DNA of 64,000 nt from Symsagittifera roscoffensis (taxonomy: Eukaryota > Xenacoelomorpha > Acoela > Convolutidae): NCBI RefSeq assembly GCF_963678635.1, contig NC_087070.1, positions 40,863,831 to 40,927,830 on the forward strand. Direction: 5' to 3'. Positions 1 through 12,300 of this stretch are shown here, piece by piece. The position numbers and the translations under genes were made by a program. The notes under the pieces are model-generated. The model saw nothing but the letters and a program-made list of their open reading frames with translations, ran no database searches and was not told where the DNA came from. Position 1 is the stretch's first letter; each line of letters opens with the position of its first letter.

Positions 1-2225
1 CGTCGTTTTTGATTTTATTATATGGTTGTATTATAGTAGATTTCTGCCTCGTTTCGGTTCTGAGTTAGATCGGTTTCGGGTAGCTGACTGATTTACAACA
101 TTTCACTTCATACGTAATTTAAACCGTAATTATCAGAAATTAGAAGTCAACAAAGAATATCGAACTGACATAAATTTCGGTATTTAAAAGCAGAATTCAA
201 TGTCATAAAATACGCAAAATGAATACATTAATAAATCAATTTTAAAACAGCGCCTGAACAACTTTTGAACTTCTTTGTTTCGATCTTTTACTTTTTTCGC
301 ACACTGTTCTTCGTTCACCAGAAAAACCCATAGTTACAAACTTGGTTTTTTTCTCGCTATGAATTCTAGCGAGAACATAGTATGATTTTTTGGTGTTTCC
401 TGAAATTAGGAAGCGTTATCAAATGGGAGTTCAGACTTTTTTCAGGTTAACAACTTGCTTAGCAAAATTACTTGAGTCAATTGGTATTTTGGCTTATAAT
501 GACTTCAAATATCTGAGCGTCTCCGACACACTTAGTCTGGAGGAGGAAACGAACACGCCTGTGACGCCAAAGGTCCTGGGTTTGAATCTGACTATACCTG
601 TTTTTGGTTTCAAACGGGAAAAAGTCAGTTTCAAAAAATTGTCGGCTTAATGTTGCCTGCTTTTGTTTTGTCGGCTTGGCTGCCATTTTGTAAAAAAAAA
701 ATTTGAAGTTTTTTACCGTATAGTTGCTTTTAGTGTTCTGATTTACCTCTGCTGTTTGTAATTTTACTAAACTTGACTTATGTATTTTTTTTATTAAAAA
801 CCTTTCCTGCCCAAATGATTTTGGCCTAAATTTTATTGGTTTAGTAGCCTAATATCGAGTCGATTCAGCGGAAACATATTTTAAGCGCTGAGCTCTGGAT
901 CGCACAAAATGCTAAAAATCTTGATAGAATTCCGAACTTTTCGTTTTCCAGTTTTTCGTTTTCTTTTCATTTTTTCGACTTGATAGATATCGGCTTATTG
1001 GCCTCATATTTTGTCTTTCGACGAGCGAAAAAAAGTTTTGTGTATGTGCATCTGTTTTTTGATGTTGAGGTGAACTTAATGACTTCTTTTTAGTCTTAAA
1101 TGTTTGACTTTTTTATTTTTCTTATTTGGTCTTGATAGGTTTCGGCCCATTTTATATCGGCTTAGTGGCCTCATATGGTTTAATTTGAAGACCAAAGAAA
1201 GTTTTATGAGTGTTTGTGTGTGTTGAGGGTGAGATGGACTTATTAACTTCTCAGAAGTCTGAAGTTCAGTTGATTGTTTTCGGCTTAAAGTATTTCTGAC
1301 AAGGTATTGTATCGCAAGTGATGAGAAGCTCAACTTCGCCTCTGTGTGAATTGCTTTTTCGTAAAAAACATCAATGGTAATTCAATGATTACATGTTTTC
1401 TTTTAACATTCACTTGAGGTGCTTCTATTTATTTCAATTGTTTTAGCGCGACCACTTTTTACACTAGTTTTTTAACTTATCAAAAATGGCGGGACCATAC
1501 TTCGAAACGAAGTTAGCTAAAGGTTGCCGGACATCAAGCCGACGGGACTTCAAGCCGAATCGTAAAATTAGGGACTTGAAGCCGAAAATTTTGTCACTAA
1601 GTCATGAAATATGATTAATTTGAAAAAATTTTTTGAAGAATTTCGCAATTTCATTATCTTTATTCGGTAATTATTAGCGTTTTCATAAAATTAAAGCCTC
1701 CAAATGATGTTTAGGAAAGTTGAAAAATAAAACACGGTTGAAGGTAATTTTCTTGTTTTTAATTTATGCATTTCAAAAACCGGCTCATATTATTAACGGA
1801 TGCCAATCCCAAGTGATTCTTTGTGGACGCTTATTATGGAGTAAAATAGCTTTTGACAAGCAACGTTTTACAGAAGAAAAAATAATGATTTGAGGTGCTT
1901 GTAAAGTTTAATTTTCGGCTTGAAGTCCCTTCGGCTTGAAGTCCCGTCGGCTTGTTGTCCTAGACCCTTAGCTAAAACCACAGAATAACGCTCTTCAATG
2001 ACATAAAAAAAACTTGACTGATTTTTTATTTTAAAAGTGAACTATATTTTGCAGGTTTTTCCAGCGGAATGAAAAAAATACGTATTAACCTAATTTTCTC
2101 AAAATATGTTTTTTTTAAAAAAAAACATCAATCATTAAAAACGTTTTTGAAAGGCAACATAATTTTTCTTTGAAACTCCGCGAGTACTTGGATTTTTTTT
2201 TGCAATTATGTTGTTTGTGTTGCAG
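1..2225 (+). other. Intron upstream of the MICU-like exons
   Basis: AT-rich non-coding sequence ending in a TTGTTTGTGTTGCAG acceptor at 2225. I found no exon in it. An open frame at 390-650 has no splice signals or recognisable family features. Two related blocks at about 978-1110 and 1130-1265 share the words TCGGCTTA, TGGCCTCATAT and a TGTTGAGGTGA-like run and look like an old tandem duplication. A complete MITE sits at 1522-1967. The earlier MICU exons must lie left of the window. Confidence 0.6.
1522..1967. mobile_element. MITE with long terminal inverted repeats and 9-bp target duplication
   Basis: The two ends are inverted copies of each other for about 60-70 bp: left arm CAAGCCGACGGGACTTCAAG, right arm its reverse complement near 1930-1955. 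The element is flanked on both sides by TTAGCTAAA (1513-1521 and 1968-1976), an exact 9-bp direct repeat. It has no coding potential. A 9-bp duplication with long inverted repeats is typical of Mutator-like elements; that assignment is inference. Confidence 0.85.
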
Positions 2226-3204
2226 CGCATCCCGCTAGAAGACGTGTACGCTTTTTGGGACGTGTTGACCCGACTGAATGAGGTCGAACATGCAATCACT
2301 TTCTGGACACTCAGTGGGGCTCCGATCGACAAGGACACGTTCAAACATGTTACTCGCATAGTAGGCAAAAGAGAGCTGAACGAACACCTAGTCGAAGTCC
2401 TCTTCCAGCTGTTCGACGACAACGGTGAGCCTATATATTCGAGATCTACTACCTATTTTACCTACGGAAAGTCGAGGAGTAATGATTGCCATATGTTTTT
2501 ACAGAATTACGATGTGAAAGCCTTGATTAAGAGCACTTTCATGACATTCGAAAGTAAGGAAGTTACTGAATGCATGCTTAATTTTTGGGGAAATTTGTTA
2601 CATATGTTCTGTTAGTTGATATGCTATGAGCTCCACAATCAGGATTACGAGTACATTTTTGAGAAAAAACTCAAGCTCAGAGCAGGCGCGAATCTAGGAA
2701 TTTCTCGAGGGAGGAGGCGGATTTTCAAAAAAAAATTTGAAAAAAGGCGTTTTAGGCACTTTTTGGAAAATTTCGAGCAAAAAATCGCGTTTTTTCGGCG
2801 CGCGCTCCCCCCTCAAAATGAGTATAGATTGGCTCCTTTAAAAAAATTTTAAGGTCAGTCAGCCAAAAATGGATATCTTAAAATAGTGAAGAATTTATTT
2901 GCCAAAATTTGTTTTCCAAAATTATAAGAAAATTGTTCGAAATGATTCAATTATTTTATTTTTGCGGTTTGTTTGAATTTATCAACTGTTTTAATAAGTA
3001 TTTTTTGGCTATGTTTTGTGTGTGTGAATAGGCGACGGCATGCTTACTCATCAGGAGTTCTTTGATGTGATGAAGAGGAGGGTTTGGCGAAATTTGAGGA
3101 GGCGGAGAGACATGGGGCTGCACCGTCTGCTGAGTGCGTGTGGCACCTGTCTCAAAACTACAGACTTCCTCACACCACTCAAGAAAACGATCGGTTGGAA
3201 CTGA
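2226..3204 (+). CDS. MICU3: MICU3-like mitochondrial calcium uptake protein, C-terminal two exons (partial)
   Basis: Exons are 2226-2424 (after TTGCAG, donor AACG|GTGAGC) and 3032-3204 (after AATAG, stop TGA at 3202). The junction codon is G|GC. The first exon reads IPLEDVYAFWDVLTRLNEV then AGAPIDK-like GAPIDKDTFKHV, matching the late region of MICU3/MICU1, where the segment after the inactive EF-hands leads into EF-hand 2. The joined loop D-D-N-G-D-G-M-L-T-H-Q-E has Asp/Asn/Asp/Glu at positions 1, 3, 5 and 12, so it is a canonical calcium loop. The tail (DVMKRR, then DMGLHRLL) matches the DMGFTRLM region of vertebrate MICU3. MICU proteins sit in the intermembrane space and gate the mitochondrial calcium uniporter. 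The product ends 56 residues after the junction codon. The exact paralogue (MICU3 rather than MICU1/2) is less sure than the family. The gene converges with the large minus-strand gene. Confidence 0.85.
2684..2886 (-). mobile_element. hAT-type MITE copy, reversed and truncated
   Basis: It begins CAGGCGCGAATCTAGGA, a divergent copy of the terminal repeat seen intact at 47160-47568. It continues with the family core in reverse order (AAAAGGCGTTTTAGGCACTTT, GGCGCGCGCTCCCCCCTC, AAGGTCAGTCAGCC). The far end is missing. It lies in the last MICU intron. Confidence 0.7.
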
Positions 3205-3287
3205 ATGGAAAAATGCATTGGATCGATTGGCAGTCACGTTTGTAGCAGTCGGAGTCTGGAATTGTAATGAAAACTCACGATCTTTTG

Positions 3288-3293
3288 AATAAA
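3288..3293 (+). promoter_or_regulatory. Polyadenylation signal of the MICU-like gene
   Basis: AATAAA 84 bp after the MICU stop codon. A second AATAAA lies at 3320-3325. Either would close a short 3' UTR. Confidence 0.55.
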
Positions 3294-3299
3294 CATATC

Positions 3300-5824
3300 G
3301 CTAAAACTCTGTGAAGCGAAATAAAAGTTAATGCTCCTCATAATTGTTTAAACCTGTTTATAAATTAGATAGCTCAAATAATTAAAAATGTTAAATTGTT
3401 GCTCCGAATCTCGAAAAAGTGAAGTCATTGTAGTCCATGTTCATGATAGCATTACATTGAGTTCTAATCACACTAGCGGACTGAAGTGAGCGTTAGTTTT
3501 ATACTACTATTTTTTTTAAACCTAAGTCACAAATTGTGGTGCCAATTTTGGGGCTCTTTTACGGCTTTTTGATAGCCTGTGCTTTGACTTTCAAATAGTA
3601 ATAAGTTAACACAGTTGCTGCCTTATAAATTCATCAATTGAACCGAAAAAAGTGATTTGTTTCAAACAACATAACAAACAAAGCGGTCGAGAGGGCAGTT
3701 CGTGAGACTAGAATGCTCGAGTTTGTAGGTTCGATCCCCATAGGTAGCAATGTTTAATTAATTCGAGGCTTATTTCTATATTTTCTTAATTCTATTTATT
3801 AAGCTGCTTTGTAGTCGTCTGCCCGCAAGTATTTGCAAGGCGCAGCTTCACCTCTGTAAAGATAGTATTCTCCTAAATAGCTTCACATTCAATGGAAGTA
3901 ATTTCTTCGACATCAAATTGATGCAAGCTTATTGGTCTAAGTATTGAGTTGGTTGCCGCTATTAACAGGGCCGAAGGCTTGTGTTTGCCTGTAGAATTGC
4001 ACTTTCCAGAAAAAAAAGACTGCACACATGTACGCCAGCGAGTGAAAAAAAACAGCTTGCTTTCATAGAATTAGTTATGGCCAATGTAATTTCAAGCGTC
4101 TGATTCTGTTAACATCCCACAGCTAATTTCCTGGTTTATAAAGATAAAACGTTAAGGCTCGAGCCCAGTTGGGTGCTTTTGGCTTATTTTTGCCGTAGAA
4201 AAATCTAATTTTTAAGTGTAAAAGAACGAACTGATTGTCAACTTGCGTAGGTCGTATTGATTTTTTTTGTTTTTTTTTGAGGAAAAAGTATTCACATTTT
4301 TTTCACGCTCGCTTTGTTTTTTCACCATGTCAATTGATTTATTTTAAGTTTCATTTATTTTGCCTTAAAAAAGCATTCCACACTATCGAACAGCAAAAAT
4401 TGGAAGGTAAGAAAAAAAACGTGATTGGCTTGTAATTTCAAATCTGGTGGTTTTCATTTTTTCCAAAAAGAATGACAAAAAATATTAGAAGTCGGTGAAC
4501 ATAGTGAAGGCTATATAGATTGTGATAGTTTTTTCGAAGGAAAATTTGTTTTTTTTTATTGGGTTGACTTTGGTTTCTTCACTATCGAACAGTATCAGTT
4601 GAAAAATAGAGAATAACGAGATCGACTTCTATTCTAGAAAAAAAAAAGATTTCAATTAACATGTTTTACCAGAGAAATAAAAACTTAAGTCCTGTTTTCT
4701 CAAACTGACTTAGTTGTATCATAACCGTGTCAAAAATAGTTTGTTCTTGAAATTTAATGACTTAAAGGCCATATAGTTGTTTCTTTGAAAGTTAAGTTTT
4801 TCCATGAAAAACTAGTTCATTTTTTCTGTTTCTTTTCATTTATTGTCTCTTACAATTAGCTATGTTCAATTGATGCAATTTTCTCCAAATGGGAAAACTC
4901 TAAATGAAAAAGACCCATCATAATTGCCTTGAAGTTTGAAGAGTTTGTATGTGATATACCATAAATAAACCATAATTTACAGTCTGCTTCTTTCGGTTTT
5001 CCTGATTTCGTTCATTTTGTCTGTTAAGTTTTGATTTTTTAAACTGTTTTGTTTCGATCACTTTTTGAAGCAAAGAAAGATTTTTCTACCATTTAAAAGA
5101 TAGTCGTCTTACATTTTCCGTGTTATTCTTGATGTATTACCCTTGTGATAATCAAGGATATTACAATCGAGTACAAGCCTTTTTGCTTGTAAACAACTTT
5201 GTTTACAAGATCTCCAAATTTTAAGATCTCAATTTTTAGTTGAAGTTGCATGTTTAGCGGCTGTAATTCAACAGCTGGTCTAGAGCTAACGAAGTAATAC
5301 TGGTTATGCAGCTGAAAAACGTTTGATATAAATTGATTTATGGGCGACTTTATTGATTTCGTCCCAATTTTTGTCAGCTTAATTGCCGGGTGGTTTATTT
5401 CTGTAGTTTTTTCAAGGGTAAATATATATAATTCATGGTTTCCTGGTTTTATACGCGCCATTGTTTTTTGTTAGAAAAAAAATTGCTAAAAGTTCTTTTT
5501 AATTTCAGTTCGTTTTCTTTGTTAAAGGAAGATAAACTCCACTATCGACCAGCAAAAGTGTAAAATGTGAGAATAACGAAAAACGTGAAGGACTTCCAGT
5601 TTCTTAAATGGTAGTCATATTTCAGATTTCCCAGCAAAATATAAAATTTACCTATCGAGTTCTGTCAAATTGTGTTAATTTGTCAAAAATTTATCAATCA
5701 TAAATTGCTCTAGAAGTTTAAAGCGTTTTGAGGTACATCATGTTACGCGACTGAAAAACGAAGGAGAAATCAAATATTTAAATCCAATTCAATTTAGTTC
5801 AATCCTTGAAATCATTGAAGAGTT
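3300..5824. other. Intergenic region between convergent genes
   Basis: AT-rich, with no exon I can support. It holds a tRNA-like stretch at 3683-3755 and three copies of a word close to ACTATCGAACAGCAAAA (near 4381, 4580 and 5539). Two of these are followed within 30 bp by GAATAACGA, which suggests an old dispersed repeat. Confidence 0.5.
3683..3755 (+). repeat. tRNA-like / SINE-head candidate
   Basis: A good B-box (GGTTCGATCCC, 3728-3738) follows about 45 bp after an A-box-like run (GCGGTCGAGAGGGCAGTTCG). Pairing of the acceptor and T stems is imperfect, so a tRNA-derived SINE head or a pseudogene is more likely than a working tRNA. No anticodon is assigned. Confidence 0.3.
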
Positions 5825-6345
5825 TCATAACGTTGGGAAAGGGTCTTTGGGCTGTATGTATGGGTGTGTTGCATATTTAGGTCTATTGCTCCGTTTCGAG
5901 GTTGAATCTCCCCCTGCACTGCTAACAGTCTCCGCTTTTTGCCCCCCTGTGTTCATAACTGTAGCATTCATCTGCTGACTATTCCAGAGATCCACTTTTT
6001 TCTTGCCACTCCCTCCCCCTCTCATCTCCATTGTGATTTCGTCCATCACAACATGCGGGTTCTTTCTCAATTTAACACTTTTCAACGCTTTTCCCGACTT
6101 CTCACAGATTGAGTTTATATCATAAGCTACTGCTACAATAACACCCTGGGTTAGGTCGAACACTTCGCGAAGGATTTCCAGCGAGCGGTCCTCGATTTTG
6201 AGGAAGACATTTTTGGATATTTCGTCCCACTCCATGCACTCTCGCAGTTTCTCCTGAGTCAGTTCGTCCAGATTGGAAGGGGCCAGAGCTCCGACTCTCT
6301 CCAGCGATTTGTTGATTTTGTAGCGATATGCATTTCCCATCATCC
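5825..6345 (-). CDS. Exon 21 of the large gene (terminal)
   Basis: Acceptor TTCAATTTTAAG. Encodes MMGNAYRYKINKSLERVGAL, a helical segment (ILREVFDLTQGVIVAVAYDI), then a basic patch and a Gly/Ser/Thr/Asn-rich tail ending KDPFPTL before the stop. Confidence 0.8.
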
Positions 6346-9300
6346 CTTAAAATTGAAGTTCAAAAACAGTTGGTTGTTTCTTCTTCATTTGCATATGACA
6401 CCAATTTTTTTGCAAAAGAATCTGCACCTGAGTATTTTCCTATGAAAAAGCGTCAAATTTAATCATTGTATCAGAACCGTTTTTAAGGATTTTATTTGTC
6501 CATTTTGGTCCTAGCCCTACGTTCACCTTCAGTTAGCCCCTCCTCCCCCTCCCCCACCCTCCCAAAAAAAATCAAAACAACAAATAAGCGAGAAACAACT
6601 GAAAGTTAATTGTGCGTTATTAAACTAACTTCTTCTGTGAAGAATGAAAAAATTTTTAAATTACTAGTCGCCAAAAACTGGCATCCAATGAATGACTCAC
6701 AGTGCTCCTCCATTCCAACCCTCCCCTCCCCCCCCCCCTACACAGACTGACCTAAACTGACACTTTTGAGAGGACTCTTCTCCTCTTCGTAGGGGGACTC
6801 AATGGCGTAGATTATCAGTTCCTGCAGACTCTTGTTCAGCACATTGCAGTACTCCAACATACCCACTGTGCTATTACTCATCCTCCAGCAGCTGGCCACG
6901 TGATCAAATGTGCCCTGGAGTAGAGAGCGGGTGCACAGCCACCGGTAGGCCGAAAGCAGGTCCACTTCCCGCTTGGCCTAAAAACAAACCTGCTGTAAAT
7001 ATGACATATGACAAACCTGCTAAATAAGTCGTGCTGTGAAATATAGACCCACGGAAAAATCGCTAGTTAGGAACAACAGATTTGTTATTCAGCAGGGTAG
7101 GGACCGGGGGGGGGGGGGGTACCGACAACGGACGGAGTGGTTGGATAGGGAGGGGGCTCTGATTGGCGCTTAATTGGGCAGAAATTGAGGAGGGATTAAA
7201 TTATTTTTGGATGTTGAATGTGCCTTCTGGATGCGTTTGTTGATGTCGTTGACTGCATTGCGGATATTTGGTCTGTTGCATGGGTCCTGCTGGAGAGGGG
7301 GTCCCGCCTGCTGGAAATGGAAGGCCGCTTTGGCTCGCAGCCAGAACATGTTCGTGTGCAGATTGGCCCAGTCAGACACGAAGAACAACTCCCTACACGT
7401 AAGAAAATAAACCAATCTAAAAATATGTTTTGTGTTTGAATTGAACATAACATTCAAACGCATAATATTATCGAAAAAGAATATCTGCGAAAATAGCTTT
7501 AAATTGGGAGATCAAGAAAATAATTATGAGGCAAACTTGACTTCCTCGCTTCTAGAATATTCCTCGTAGAATATCCCTCGTAAAATTGATGACCAACGCG
7601 CACAATGTGACACAAGAAACATAATACCCCATTTGGAATTAAAGTCTTGTCACAAAGGTGGCGCATGTAGGTTTTTCTCGAGAGGCAAAAGCGGATTTTC
7701 AAATAAATTTCGAATATTTTGTCCTCGATCTTAATATTTTGAGGTCGAACAAATTGATTGCCCGAGCGCTCCCAGAATGCTAAAAAGACCCAATTTAACA
7801 AAACTTTCTGCGTTCATAGGCTCTTTTTTGTGAATATTTTTACTGTAACATAGTATATAAACCTTGCAAGATTATTGCAATTTTGTTACAAGTTAATGCA
7901 TTCTTCAAACCTGTTCGGAATGCGAAACTGCAAGATTGCTTACTAGATTTTATTCTCTTCTCATATACAGTTTGGAATGTAAAAACTTGCAAGATTCTTG
8001 CAAGGTTTGCATTCCCTTACTAACGTAGACAACTATAGTTTGATCAAGAGAATTTGAAGTAGTTTGGGGTGAGGAGAATTTACACACGAGGAAACTGACT
8101 AAGTTGCAAGCCCGCATTGATCTCCATACTCCGAGTAATACAATTCAATATATATGGAGCTTAGGAAAAATGCTAGTCATACAATTCCCTTAAACGGAGA
8201 ATGCTGGCCATAGAGTTTCAATGCAATTTTTAAACTTGACATACGTATTTGCCATAGATGCGAATCATGTGACAAGCATTTTTTTGGTCATTACAAAAGC
8301 CTTTTACGTTTTATGTATAAGGTTTTTGTACCTCACTTGTTGAGGCCAGCGACTTAGGTCCAGATTCTCACGACCGGCAATTTTTCGGCATGCCCATTTT
8401 TTGCCACCAAATTTTGTCAATGTCCAGCTTTTGCAACCAAAGTATGGCATTTCCTGACTTTCGCGAGCAAAACATCCATCGCGACTTTTGCAATCGAGGT
8501 GGAGAAGAAGCGACTAATATGCAAAATGTCCAGATTTTTGGAAATGAAACTGGCCATTTCTAGACTTTCGCGACAGATTAAAACCATCTGTTTACTTTTC
8601 CAAAAAATTAAACGCTGCTTCAATTGTTACTTATACTGAGATGTTGTATTGAAAATGCCAAAAATTCATTTAATTGTCTGTGAAAAATTGATTAAAAACA
8701 TACAAAACAAAAATAGCTGGTTGGTGTGTAACTAGCCCAGACAGTTTTAAAAAAAAATACATAAAAAGTTTTTTTCATGTTTTTTTTTAAACTAAAAGTG
8801 TTTTGTTTTGCGCGTGGTGTGATGAAAGGATCTGCGGAAAACCTCAAGTTTGAGTATATTCGCCAGTCACAGTGAAATAGGTCAATCTGGTACTGGGTTT
8901 TTCAGAAAAATGACTAGAAAAAACTCAAGAAATTTTTTTTTTCGCATAAGTTTTTTGATTTTGATATTTTTTATTTCAAAAATGTCGCTAAAAAGAAAAA
9001 TTTAAATGAAGTGTCAAGGTTTATCCCTCTATGATAAGCCTTCTTGTTGGCTTGAATTGCTCGCAATTAGACTAAAACTCAAAAACTTCAAACCGGTTTT
9101 TCTCAACACTCGGGCATTTTTTGATAATTTTTTACTGTCGTTCGAATCAAGATCGAAAAGACTTTAATAGGATTTATCATTCTCTTAATTACTATGAGTA
9201 TTTGTGGTAAATTTTTTGGTCAAAACACAAAATAAGCTTGCTTGTTTATTTCATTCGCTCAAAATTAGACCAAAAATCAAAATTTTCACCCGGTTTTTCT

Positions 9301-12300
9301 CAACGATGAGGAAACTTTTTCAAAGTTTTGAAAATTTGTTTGAATGACGACTAAAAGGGCTTTAATATGACCATTAATTACTCATCTTTCGACCATATTA
9401 GATAATTATTTGTGGTACCTGTTTCTGCGTGGAAAACAAAAAAAACTAAAGCACCCGAACACAAAGTTCCTCCCCATTTTCAATAGTTGGAAGAAAAAAG
9501 CAAGAAAAAAACGGAAATATGCATTGAAAAACAAACATATGCACTTTTAACACAGAAGCGAAGTAGAAACTTCGCAAGCACCAGCGAGAAAGCGCCAAAG
9601 ATCCAGGAGCTTTAAAATGCACAAAAACCCAAATTTAACATCTAATAAAATTCAAATTTTCAAATGGTTGGAACAAACTACAATTGTTTTGTTTTGCGCG
9701 TGGTGTGATGAAAGGATCTACAGAAAACATGAAATTTAAGTATATTCACTAGTCACAGTAAAATAGGTGAATCTGGCACTGGGTTTTTTGGGAAAAATGA
9801 CTAGAAAAAACTTCAAGAAAAGTTTTTTTTTCGCTTAAGTTTTTTGATTTTCATTTTTTTTTTTCAAAAATGTCGCTAAAAAGAAAAATTTTAATGAAGT
9901 GTCAAGGTTTATCCCTCTATGATAAGCCTTCTTGTTGGCTTGAATTGCTCGCAATTAGACTAAAACTCAAAAACTTCAAACCGGTTTTTCTCAACACTCG
10001 GGTATTTTTTGATAACTTTTTACTGTCGTTCGAATCAAGATCGAAAAGGCTTTAATAAGATTTATCATTCTCTTAATTACTATGAGTATTTGTGGTAAAT
10101 TTTTTGGTCAAAACACAAAATAAGCTTGCTGGTTTATTTCATTCGCTCAAAATTAGACCAAAAATCAAAATTTTCACCCGGTTTTTCTCAACGATGAGGA
10201 AACTTTTTCAAAGTTTTGGAAATTTGTTTGAATGACGACTAAAGGGGCTTTAATATGACTATTAATTACTTGTCTTTCGTCAGGCGTTTTTCAATTTCAT
10301 TATTTATGGTAGTTGTTTTTTCATAGTTTCGTTTTCGTCAGGTTTTTGCATTTTTGCTTGCTAGCGAAAGTCGTAGTGAAAATCGAATTTATTGAAATTT
10401 AGTCACGACAGCCAAGAAATAATCTTTTTCAGGCAGTCTGAAAATAGAGAAAATTTGATTGCACAAGACTTGACATAAAAAAAACGACCTCGGACGGGAA
10501 GCCGTGACTAAAAGTCGAGAATATTTGGTTTTGTGAGAATTTAAAACAACGTGCCTGTCTGTTTCATTCTCGTTGACGTAGTGCAGTTTGAGGTGCTTCA
10601 CTACCGGAATGTATCGCCAATCTTCTACCACGTATGTCTTGATATAGACCGGTTCCTACAGAAACAACAGAAACAAATAAATAGAAACAAATAAACAGGC
10701 TTGATCAAGAATGCGAATCATTTGTGATGCAATTTTCATCAATTATGTCGATTTAAAAAAAAAGGTCGACAAAAGTTTCGAAAATTTTTTGAAAATCCGC
10801 CCCCCCCCCCCTCGATAAAATCCAAGATCCTACCATGAGATTCTGTTATTAGCAGTTTTTTTCTTAATCTCTTTCATTTCTGTTAATTCCAGTGATGACG
10901 AGTTATTTCGAATATTCGCTCTATCGGATCTTTGAACACTCAAAATTCATGAATCTATCCATAGCTAACAGAAGAGCAATCTTTCGCCTTCAGTTCAATT
11001 TAAAAAATGTTGTTTTTTTTTGTCCTTGGCTTGTTCTACCAATAGCTTTGTCTACTTATCATCACAAGCAAAACAATCAGAAGTCTTCCGACCTTTTTAC
11101 GCAGGTAGTACTCCAGTTCGGCTTTGAACGCTTTCGGTTTGCTGAGCGAATCGACCAAACTCATGCGCTTTTCGCCATAGCCCATGAACGTGCCAGTGAC
11201 AGTCCTGTATGCAGTGTCCAGATCATACAAGTGGTTCCAGATCAGTCCACAGTAGTGTTGTAGCGCCTCGAACCAGCAGCCGGAAGGACCCTGGAAGCAA
11301 GCAACATATTGCCCCAGCCCTCTAGGATCTCAATCGGGTAACCGCTGGACCAAATTCACATCCTCCCCCTAATGATTTTTATATGAGTATGAGGGGGGGG
11401 GGGGGGGGGGGGGGTGGTGGGGGAGGGGGTATGTTAATTTAGTTTTAAAAGCAAACTTTTAACTTATCGGAATTGAGTGTTTCATACACAGCGCTATAAC
11501 CAATTTTATTTCAAAACAATTGTGTGGGTTGCAGGATCTTACCTTGGTTGAATTAGGTGGGAGGATGATAATTTGATCTTAGCCGTTTTCAAGATTTCAG
11601 TTTTGCACAATTTCTGGTTCAAATTAACATCGTCCCCCCTGAAAGCGATTTAGGGGGAGGATGTTAAATTGGTTCTAAGCAAGATTTTTGAACCAATGCC
11701 AATAGGAATTGAGCACTTTAGACGCACTAGTGCTAACCAATTTTAATTCTAAACAATAAATGGGGAGGAAGATCTTAACTTGGTCTAATAAGGGCGAGAG
11801 ATGTTCATTTGATTCTAATTTTTATTGACTTACTGATTGGCAACTAGTTGTAATTTTTCTATGTTGACGAAAAATAGCAATTGGCGCCAAAAATATATGA
11901 AGGCTCTTCCCCCCCCCTCCACCTGCAAATTTTTACAAGTAAATTTGTTGATCACATCATTGTGCGATTGTTATGAAAATATGAAAATTGACTTGCAGAC
12001 TAATTAGGCATGACAAACATGTTTGGCATCGATAACCAACCTCGTAAAACCACTCGTTACAACAAAAAATTGGAGCTGGTTGGGAAGAGGAAAATGAGCC
12101 TATATGAACGCATGGCATAGACGGTACCGCGACAACTCGCAACAAAAGACCACTCGCAATACAAGACAACTCGCAAAATCATAAGATCGTATAATTGCTA
12201 ATTTATACGAGTTGTCTTTTTTTGCGAGTTGTTTTTCTTTTGTTGCGAGTTGTCGTGTAACGGGCATATACAATGCACTGCTGGAGAAATGGACCCGAAC

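Larger units (their letters stand above)
7393..10554 (-). other. Intron 18 of the large gene
   Basis: 3.2 kb, non-coding and AT-rich. It contains a CTTGCAAG inverted-repeat element (7860-8025) and two direct copies of a 0.6-kb repeat (8800-9396, 9686-10282). Nothing else stands out. Confidence 0.55.

Noticed and set aside
390-650. 86-codon frame as an upstream MICU exon
   Set aside because: No splice borders and no resemblance to MICU EF-hand or linker sequence.
3683-3755. Functional tRNA gene
   Set aside because: The B-box is good, but stem pairing is imperfect and no convincing anticodon arm could be assigned; kept only as a SINE-like candidate.
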